Shown here one piece after another: positions 55,717 to 64,000 of a DNA stretch of 64,000 nt. The notes under the pieces were generated by a model. The model was not told where the DNA came from, made no database searches, and saw only the letters and a program-made list of their open reading frames with translations. Position 1 is the first letter of the stretch. Each line of letters starts with the position of its first letter. The translations under genes were made by a program, and so were the position numbers. The DNA is from Sabellastarte sp. h YS-2021 (taxonomy: Eukaryota > Annelida > Polychaeta > Sabellida > Sabellidae). The stretch lies in NCBI GenBank assembly GCA_964017235.1, contig OZ024928.1:3162001-3226000 (forward strand), in the 5' to 3' direction.

Positions 55717-58700
55717 AATCAAGGTACATACCGTTCACTGCTTTACCCATTTATATACATAGAAACAGAAAACGGTAAAGGACCCACTTCCGTTTTACTG
55801 TTTTACTGTTTTGAAACAGTTAAAGGGTTAGATACTTAATTCTATTTTTTGGCAAGTCAATGAGAAATGTGTAAAGCACCCTTTAACAGTTTATATGCTA
55901 TAATAAAGCATCATTGAATATCAGGCCTTTTACTGTTTTATATAATACCTATTAACTGTTTCACTATTTTTGCCTATTTTTTTTCTTTTTTTTGGGGGGG
56001 GGGGGACAGGGGGAGGGGGGCAGCCACGTGCTGGTGAGAAGTGACACTTGTGGTAATACTTCTGAGGCCTATGACGTCACTCATGCTAGTGATGTCACAA
56101 CAGAATTGTCACTTATGGGGGTTGAACCAGGCAGAGGTCATATCACGATGGGTAGTTTTATGGGCAGGGTACAGTTGGTCAAGCTTCTTTACTGTAAACT
56201 GGTGAATTTTTAGAATTTTGTATATTGTGTCATTTATGAAGTTTAGTTTCCTTATAGTTTGTAAATTATAAGCTTAATACTAAATACAATTTCTCAGTAC
56301 CCATTCCAAACAATAACTTAGGGTACCTACCGTTAATTCCTTTACCTAATACCATTTTATAAAATTTAAAAGGGAAAACTACCCATTACCATTCTATGCT
56401 TGCAATTTGATGAATTAAAAATATGTAGAATGTAATTTTTACCAATTTTCACTGGGCAACTGAAAACTTTGAAAACTACAGTTTTCCCTTTAAACTTTCG
56501 ACTTTAAAAAAACAGTTAAAGTGTAATTGATAAAAAGGCAAAACAGTTGATTATTTTTAATGGTACCAACTGTTAATCTAGTGTCTTTAAAATGACAGAT
56601 TTAATGTAGTGAACCAGTCAATCAGGGAACATACCATTCACTAGTTTACCAATTTATATACAAAGAAACACAAAAGGGTAAAGCACCCACTTCCGTTTTA
56701 CTGTTTTACTGTTTTATGGTTTTGGAATGCAGAGTTCTTTCTGTTTACCTTTTGACTTGATCTAACCAGGAAAGCTGTATAAGAGTAAGGATTCAAACCA
56801 GAAAGTAGCGTTTTCCTTTAGACTGTTTGTGGTGTATTTTAGCAATTTATACTTTGCCAAAGCCAATTAACTGAAGGTCATTTCCTTGGCAACCACAGTA
56901 GTCTTGATTGTGACGTCACAATGCAAAATCTAAAAATATTATTGGTTTTTAATGATTTTATATTGGCATATACTGTTAAAGGAATTCAAGAATATTTAGC
57001 AGATGATGCAAACTATGGAGACTACATTTATTTTATCGTGACCTTAAATTTCTGACAATAAGATTATTATAGAAACATTAAAGTTACCATTTATTAAAAA
57101 AAAATTACTAAATTTCAGTTATATTTGACATGTAGGTGCCAATTGGACCTTAAAAGCTGTGCACTGTAATGTAGCCTTAAAATAATAACAACCTATGTAT
57201 GACTTTAAGGTTGACCATTTAAGCCCCAATCAAGCAGAAGTGACTTGACAGATTGCATTTTTTCTTGGTACATGGCTGCGCATAGACCTGGCAACAGACA
57301 CCAACATTAGTAGTCATTAATTAAGATAAATAAATTGTGCTTAAAGTAGTGTAAAACTTTTGAGATGAATGTTTTCATAAAATTGTTTATTCAGGTACTT
57401 TATTAAGAGGAGTGTCCTGTACAAGTTGCAGATCCTTAGTTGTTTACTGACTGAGTACTTAGGAATTTTAATTAGTATTCAGCCTGCAACTTACAAAGTT
57501 TAAGGAAACTAAACTTCAAGGTTACCACTTACAGGGCCAATATGTACCATCCTCATACTAATTATTAATGTAATTCATCAAGCAGTTTTGGAATAATTCA
57601 TTTATTTGGCAATATAACCTCTTTTAAACCCATTCACATGTTTAAATTTTACACTGTGACGTCACAATCCAGCCTACTGTGGTTGCCAGGGATATGACCT
57701 TCACTTAATAAGCAGTGGGATACTTTGAAGGGCAAAATATGCCATAAACAGTCAAATGGAAAAAGAGCATTTTCTGTTTCAAATCCTGACCCTTATACAG
57801 TTTCCCTAATTACCCGGTATACTAAGTTAATATGTAAGGGGTAAGAATTACAGTATTCCCAAACCATAAAACAGTAAAACAGTAAAACGGAAGTAGGTGG
57901 TTTACTGTTTTGTCTTTATCTGTATATACATCTGGGTAAGTAGTGAATGGACTGTTTGTAAAAAGTTTTGAATATGGAATGGTTTTCGTATTAACAGTAG
58001 GTACCTTGTGAGGGGGTTTTAAACCTACTGTTTTGTACTTTTCCATATTAATCACACTCACATTGATTACAAGTGTGTTTCAGTTTATTCAAACTAAAAC
58101 AGTAAAAGGGTAGTAAACTGTTTACCGTTTCAATCTCAATAAAAAGAGTTACAGGTAAAGAAATTAACGGTAGGTACCCTGATTGGTGACACAGTGGTGC
58201 TCTGAGATTAGAGTTCGAATCCTGGTATTATCTTATCATGTACTATGGGCTTCCAACTTCCCCTCACAATATAACTGATAATGTAGTATGTGTGACGTAA
58301 AACAGTAGATTAATGCACAGAACGCTCTTCTTTAAAAATTACCAGAATAAACTATTCTATGAAAGTACCTATTTAAAAAATTATAGTTGTGTATAAACCC
58401 TACTCGAAATAGTATTTATGAATCCTAATGAATGACTACAAAAATTTACTGTTGGTGTCTGTCCCCAGATCTATGCGCAGCCATATGTGAAAATAAATTG
58501 AATCTGTCAAGTCACTCTTGTTTGACCCTTGAATGGGTAACCTTAAAGTCATTTGTAAGTTATTATTGCTCAGACTTTAAGGACACCTTACACTTACAAC
58601 ACCTATGTATCAAGTATAACTGAAATTCGGCAAGTATGTTTTTTATAATTTGTCCTGATAGTGGTAACCTTAATTTCTTTAAAGTTGCTATAATAGACTT

Positions 58701-59152
58701 ATTGTGTAGAGTTTAAGGTCACCATAAAGTGGAAGTACGCTTCATACTTTGTGTCATCCTCATACCAAATATTAATGAAATTCATGAAGCAGTTTTGGAG
58801 TATTTTATTTTATTTGGCAATATAAACTCTTTAGGCCCCTTCATACGTTAAATTTTGTATTGTGACATCACAATCCAGCCTACTGTGGTTGCCAGGGACA
58901 TGGCCTTCACTTCATAAGCTGTTGGATTTTTGAAGGCCAAAATATACCATAAACTGTCAAAGGGAAAAAGGCCATTTTCTGTTTCATATCCTGACCCTTA
59001 TACAGTTTTCTTAATTATAATTAGTCATTAGGTAAAGGGTAAGAATACAGTATTTCAAAACCATAAAACAGTAAAACGGAAGTGGGAGCTTTACCGTTTT
59101 GTGTTTCTATGTATATAAATGGGTAATGCAGTGAACGGTATGTACCTTGATT
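55717..59152. mobile_element. Non-coding inverted-repeat DNA element, 6-bp TSD
   Basis: The ends are inverted repeats of about 87 bp with few mismatches: AATCAAGGTACATACCGTTC, then a (T/A)TTACCCATTTATATACATAGAAA stretch, ACGGTAAAG and CCCACTTCCGTTTTACTG. TTATAG flanks both sides (55711-55716 and 59153-59158). Inside are further copies of the same text in both orientations (56625-56935 against 57640-57975 and 58850-59060), and a second inverted pair (see 56321). No transposase frame. The superfamily is not clear; a 6-bp duplication fits few known groups. Confidence 0.75.
56321..58182. mobile_element. Inner inverted-repeat element nested in 55717-59152
   Basis: GGGTACCTACCGTTAATT at 56321 is mirrored by AATTAACGGTAGGTACCC ending at 58180, with CTTTACCT continuing inward on both sides. 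The motif is a relative of the outer terminus. Decayed SINE A fragments lie at about 56100-56210 and just beyond the right end at 58186-58300. Confidence 0.6.
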
Positions 59153-59158
59153 TTATAG

Positions 59159-60992
59159 CTGAGTTTGCCTCCACCTATATTTCTGACAGTCACTATGTGA
59201 TGCAGGCATAAAATATGTGTGAGTAATGTAAATATGTATTCATTATGTACACATTCATAGACAAAGGGGATTTACATGAGTACATTTCAAGCTTGTTAAA
59301 CGTCATACAAATTTTCAATTTGACGAATGTGTATTACATAAAAAGCACTGTGTATTCCAGAATACATATAACATGCTAAGTCAGGTTGTTTATTTACAGT
59401 TGTATGTTTTAGCGTCTTAACTTTGAGATCATACAGAATAACTCATGGAAGATGATTTGTTCATTGTTACAAATATATTCAGGAATATCTGTGATTTGAT
59501 ATATATTATCCATCAATAGATTCTTACGTTTTTCTGTTAAATTAAAATAACCTAGTTTAGACAGTTGAAGTTTATAATATTCCAGTTTTCAGTGGCCTTA
59601 ACCAATATTTATTCATTTTATTTTAATGGAAAATAAATTAATTCCTATCACAATTTTTATTTATTGCATATATCTGTTGCTGTACATGTTCTTTTTATTC
59701 AACTTATCATTTTGATAATTTCAAAAATTGAAATTTTTATTTTTGTTAAACATATAACTAGTTTTAAGAAGGAAAAACAAATTCCATAGCTGATTAAAGA
59801 CTTTGTTAAAGCAAGGAAATATCATCCTGGCAAAGAGATACAAACAGCATTCTTACGTCAATATATATAAGAAAGGTTCAAGTACAGAAAATAAAATAAC
59901 TGTGTTAATACAGTAATGCCAACTGGCAAACATTGTAGTGCCATTGCCTTTGGATTCTCTGGCTTTTGTACAAGAGATTTAAAGCCAAGTAGATTATCCT
60001 AACAGTGTGTCACTTTAAGCCCTAGATATGACTGTTCGTTCATTACATATAAAACTGTCTTTATCCAAAAGTAATACCATGTTCACACATCTAAGAAAAA
60101 TATCCAGATCAGTTCTTAGAATGTTTCCACTTGAACAGATCATACCAGGTGACACATGATTGTGAACATGTTTGTACCATTTTAACTTTGATAGTCTCAC
60201 AATGAAAGGTGTAATCGATTATTTATGACACAATATAATGTATTACTAGGTTTGTCAAACAGATAACGGATCCCTGTAATGATCTTTACTGAATAAAAAC
60301 ATGTCCTGTTTCACATTTGAAACTAAATAGCTTTATAATCAGGGCAACATATGCCACGGATCAAAATAAAGCAGATCTACCTTCTCTGAAAACATTATGG
60401 TGTCAGAATTCGGAGGCCACAATGTAATTTTATTACAGTAAAATTTATTGCTGTCCCTTGGTAAATTGATGGCCTTATTGGTAAAGGGTGAACACAGTAT
60501 AAGACAAGAATACAATAATTTAATTGTTATAACTCGCCATTGCAAAGGTCTTAATAGGCCCTTGTTGGGTTACAATAACTTGGATTAACCCTTAACAGTA
60601 TTTCAACCTGTCATGTTTACTGCAAGCCATAATAATGTATTCATAGTACCTTCAGTATAGTGCCTTAGGAGACTTGACTAATACATATATACTTATATTG
60701 CTATTATTATTTAATAACAATTGACTTTTGTGAAATAATAAACAACATCATAAAGACTTATATGTACTTCATACCAGTAGCTGAGTGTTTTTAAATATGG
60801 AAAACAAGAAAGAATATGCAATTTGCTACATATAACAAAGCAGTAGTGTAGTCTAAAAAGGATGTGTCCACAAGTATACACATGATCCTATTTACCAGTA
60901 CTTAGGTACCAATACATGTACATGGATATATACTATAGCATCTCTTAGGGATTCCTTCTGTGCAAACTTCCTGGGAAGTCCATCTTTCTAGA
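59159..60992. other. Spacer upstream of the two-exon host gene
   Basis: AT-rich, no coding frame recognised. The promoter and 5' UTR of the gene at 60993 are expected near its right end, but no clear TATA box was chosen. Confidence 0.4.
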
Positions 60993-62907
60993 ATGAACGA
61001 AAATACTTTAAGTCCAGAGCAGGCTATAAATTTCCCCCATTTCCTTCCAAGCATAAATATCGACTACCCCGCACTGCGACTCTCAGGACCAAGTCCCCTG
61101 GATCACATTGGGACCATGCGTAAATCTGTGTCCCTGGATAATGTGTCTCCCAACCCACCAAGGATTCGCTTACCGCCTATCAGCAAGAGTGACTTGGAAG
61201 AGAGGAAACAGAATCGAACTCTCAGCAGATTCGCACATGCTTACCAGGTGAGTAAGAAACTTGAAATTATTGCTTGCACACTAATGTAAAACTTTACATT
61301 AATCCCGAAATCAAACATACTTCTAACGTCATCCATCACACAAGTAATTTTCTTCTCATTATTTCTGATTGTTATTGATCTTTAGACAAATGGTGACAAA
61401 ACAGGTTCACCTATCTGCAATAATCAGAACTATATCTTTGTAAAGTACTTGAATGGAGACAAATCCAAAAATGGCTTTTCAAAATTAACACTCCTCATGA
61501 AATTTCGCTTTTCTTAGATAATCCTCATTTCAAGTATGTGTAAGGGTTTTTTTACCGGTGCTAAGGAGGTATTATTTTCACCACTGTCTCTGTTAACAGG
61601 ATTACACATGTCAAAGTTTGGGTTTTACATCCTGTTTAACAGCCAGGGTAATATTGGAAAAGCTCCCCAGCATTGCCACTTATGGGAGTCGAACCCCACA
61701 CAGAGGTGACAGCCTGTGATCAGATGCCATACTTGCTAACCCACAAGGCCACTTAAGACCTCAGCAGGATTACACAAATACTGCTGATTGCACATTCATG
61801 AAAAATATCAGAAGATGGGTCTTGGTCCAACTTAGATCCCATTAAATTTTAAGTCACTTTGATCACCGTCAGGATAGAAAATAATCCGGATTTTACCACT
61901 TACTTATTTTTACATTCCTTAACAGGGTCTCTGCATTGAGTGCTCTTGTTTTATATTTCACTCATTTCTATCAAATTACTCTGTATTAATGTCACACCTG
62001 TAACAGGAAAGAGTAAAATGTTAAAAGATATAGATCATTCTGAATTTGATTTTAAAGGAATTGGTTTTAGAAATCAACTGAACTTATCAGCTTATCACAC
62101 CCTTGTATAATAATTATCATCTGCTTTGGTGACAATTAATTTTTCTGATCTTCTTACAAGTTGTACTGAGGGACCACAGTGGCAGAGTGATAACACTCTT
62201 TCCTCCCACCTCTGAAATTGGAGTTCGAATCCTGGCCCGACCTCAAGTGGGAAAGCTTGTAGTAGTTGCTTGCCGTTGGTCAGGAGTTTAATGTACAGAA
62301 CCTTGACCAACTGTATGTACTGGTTTCCTCTGTCCATAAAACTACCCGTCTTGATATGACCTATACAGTGGTGAAAGCGACGTTAAAACCCAAATAAATA
62401 AATACAAGCTGTACTGTTCATAGTTTACTTTTATTTTAATTTCAGGGTCTACTCTACAAATCCAAGCTTACCTCATCATTGCCAGATCTGAAACAGTCAA
62501 AAGGGAAAATGAAATACGAAAAAATGTGTTATTCAAAATCTGTACAGCCAGAACCAATGCAAAACCCCTTATCCAACCCAAACTATCTTCCGAGACAATA
62601 CATGAGCCACAGAAACAGACCCAAAGAGCTGCGAGCTATAGACCGGAAGTACGAGACGGACATATTGAACATAGTAAACACAACAAACAGAACTGTGCAA
62701 TATTACGAACACGATGGCCAAGTGTATGTAAGTGATCGCAATCAGTCTTGGAAGGACGACTGTGCATGCAAAATCTGTGAGAGGAATAAAAAGGAGTATT
62801 TTGACTCCAAGAGGAAACTGGAAGAAAGGAGGCAAAGGAAGATGAAAAATGCAGTATTATTGAGGGAAAAACATAATTCTCCTTTGAAAGAAATGAAAGA
62901 TGAATGA
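60993..62907 (+). CDS. Two-exon host gene of unknown function
   Basis: Exon 1 coding 60993-61247 and exon 2 62446-62907 join in phase 0 (…HAYQ|GLLYKS…). The intron has a GTGAGT donor and a TTTTAATTTCAG acceptor. The product has 238 residues. Exon 1 encodes a Pro/Ser-rich, probably disordered region (PPRIRLPPISKSDLEERK); exon 2 encodes a basic segment (YLPRQYMSHRNRPKELRAID), a predicted strand (TVQYYEHDGQVYVSDR), a DDCACKICERN cysteine pair and a Lys/Glu/Arg-rich helix. The ATG at 60993 is the first in-frame Met. No named family recognised. The intron holds two SINEs. AATAAA at about 63002 is a fitting poly-A signal. More 5' exons are possible. Confidence 0.75.
61609..61764 (-). mobile_element. 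SINE family B in the host-gene intron
   Basis: Flanked by CAGGATTACACA at 61597-61608 and 61765-61776. Same design as the copy in the NLR gene: starts GTCAAAGTTTGGGTTTTAC on the plus strand and carries the tRNA-like part in reverse. Confidence 0.9.
62169..62402 (+). mobile_element. SINE family A in the host-gene intron
   Basis: Flanked by TACAAGTTGTACTG (62155-62168) and TACAAGCTGTACTG (62403-62416), one mismatch. Head CCACAGTGGCAGAGTGATAA, B box GAGTTCGAATCC, tail GAAAGCGACGTTAAAACCC and (AAAT)n. It ends only about 40 bp before the exon 2 acceptor. Confidence 0.9.
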
Positions 62908-63000
62908 TGGCATATTTATGATGGTGTGTGTGTACGTTTGTAAAATAGTGAGTGTTGTTATTTAATTGGCGAAGATAAAAGTGGGATTTCATTAAGCAAA

Positions 63001-63008
63001 AAATAAAT
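63001..63008 (+). terminator. Poly-A signal of the two-exon host gene
   Basis: AATAAA lies about 95 bp after the stop codon of exon 2 on the same strand. Motif and position only. Confidence 0.5.
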
Positions 63009-63192
63009 ACATTACGCATCCAGTGGTTTTGATTATTTGGTCAAAGTTGTATAGGTTTAAAGTCTACTGACATGTGTTTACTGCTCAAACAATTAAGTTC
63101 AAAGACTCATAGAGGAGTAATATTAATTTTTAAACAAATCCACACGTGGTTGCAAAGGTCAAATTATTATTTGAGGTCCCTTCCTGCAGCCA

Positions 63193-63509
63193 GGGCCGTA
63201 TTAAAAAAAGATTAATCTAAGGGTTAGCTTAAGTTTTATGGAAAAAAAGGCTTACCTAATCTTAGGATTAATTCAATATTAATACAAAGTTATGCTAATT
63301 TTTTTTATTAAGTGCAAAAGATTCACATGTATTTAATTCAATATTTAATCCATTTTGAAGGATGGACTAAAGTTAGTCAAAAATTTCATGCAAAAATAGT
63401 TTAATTTTGCTGTGAATACTAACATTATTCCTAAACCAAATTTTAGACTAACTTATATATAAGCTATTTTTGGCTGATCTTTCACTCATCCCTTTTGTGA
63501 GTACGGCCT
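63193..63509. mobile_element. Possible Harbinger-like MITE
   Basis: Starts GGGCCGTATTAAAAAAAG and ends in CTTTTGTGAGTACGGCC, an imperfect inverted pair close in style to the Harbinger ends at 52053. About 315 bp, no frame, rich in paired 'ttaatctaag' type motifs. No clear duplication of the target. Confidence 0.4.
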
Positions 63510-64000
63510 ACAATCATACTGGAAGAGCCCATCCATATTGCCACTTATGGGAGTGCAACCCACACAGATGGCAGCCTGTGATTTGATGTCCAACTTGATA
63601 ATCACTAGGTCACTGAGGAGATGTAAAGTGCTTGCAACATTAATGCAGGTATTCCACTGGAGCCGACCCTGTAACCGACCCTACGACGCTAGATTTGGTT
63701 GCAAAAGATCCGAGTCGGTTATGACATCCCCAACGGGTCGGTTCACTTACAGACAGGACGTAATGGCCTTCCCAAGAAGATGTAGGGTCGGGGATGTTTA
63801 TTGCATGGCCAGTCGTAGAAGTGCTACAACAAGCCCTAAACCCCTAACAGACAAGCCTTACCAGGTCCCGACAAGCCATACTGATAAACAGGCAGGACTG
63901 GAGAAACATACAGGACCCCACGACCAGACTTGCAGTTGGTATTGTCAATACAGCTTTTGATGAATTTTTTGGGAAAAAAGAGGATTTTTTGCCCAAAAAT
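63510..64000. other. Right end of window: SINE B relic and GC-richer tract
   Basis: 63535-63625 is a decayed family B SINE (attgccacttatgggagt, cagcctgtgatttgatg, actaggtcactgaggag). 63640-63960 is richer in GC with repeated ggtcgg/ccgaccc motifs (gccgaccctgtaaccgaccc, aacgggtcggttcac, gtagggtcggggatg), perhaps one end of another repeat cut by the window. The 140-codon frame across it is not convincing. Confidence 0.4.

Noticed and set aside
63538..63960. 140-codon plus-strand frame
   Set aside because: It starts within a SINE relic and continues into a GC-richer repeat tract; no homology seen.

Overview
The window is AT-rich animal DNA: spliced genes with GT-AG introns, tRNA-derived SINEs, a LINE inserted by target-primed reverse transcription, a Harbinger transposon and a CARD-NACHT-LRR gene. 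The style of the repeats and the protein families fit a marine invertebrate, most likely a mollusc (possibly a bivalve). That taxon is an inference, since no diagnostic host gene is present.

The main object is one integrated element of about 35.75 kb (66-35818). It is a Polinton/Maverick (adintovirus-like) provirus. Its ends are 5'-AGTAGTA...TACTACT-3', it has about 190 bp terminal inverted repeats, and it is bracketed by an exact 6-bp duplication, AATGAT. Its core (13975-30719) is a dense plus-strand block: a NADAR protein, an unknown 488-aa protein, two small paralogues with a dead chimeric third copy, dUTPase, penton-like minor capsid protein, protein-primed type B DNA polymerase, a PC4-like protein, two broken deoxynucleoside kinases, a Cys-rich protein, retroviral-type integrase, packaging ATPase, three conserved small virion-type proteins, double-jelly-roll major capsid protein, adenain-like protease and a membrane protein with an LRR-like ectodomain. 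Several neighbours overlap as ATGA or TAATG.

The left arm carries minus-strand genes of a different kind. One is a BIR-RING (IAP-like) pseudogene (244-860). The other is a striking spliced gene (1228-5946) built from a chain of 19-34 nt microexons whose phases join into one open frame. A roughly 5.5-kb LINE with a 16-bp target duplication (7847-13395) has landed between the left arm and the core. The right arm holds tandem repeats and one further splice-flanked exon. Lesions in the polymerase, ATPase, kinases and IAP show the copy is decaying, while the capsid, protease, integrase and penton frames are intact.

Right of the element lies host sequence: a 21-bp-based satellite with an internal inversion (36.2-37.0 kb); a CARD-NACHT-LRR gene (38.1-42.5 kb, minus) killed by a nonsense codon, a SINE in a coding exon and a frameshift; gene-poor DNA with SINEs; a gag-like relic of a DIRS/Ngaro-type retroelement (47.6-48.9 kb); a 5'-truncated LINE (50.2-50.9 kb); a 1-kb deleted Harbinger copy (52.05-53.06 kb); a 3.4-kb non-coding inverted-repeat element with a 6-bp TSD (55.7-59.15 kb); and a two-exon host gene of unknown function (60.99-62.9 kb, plus).
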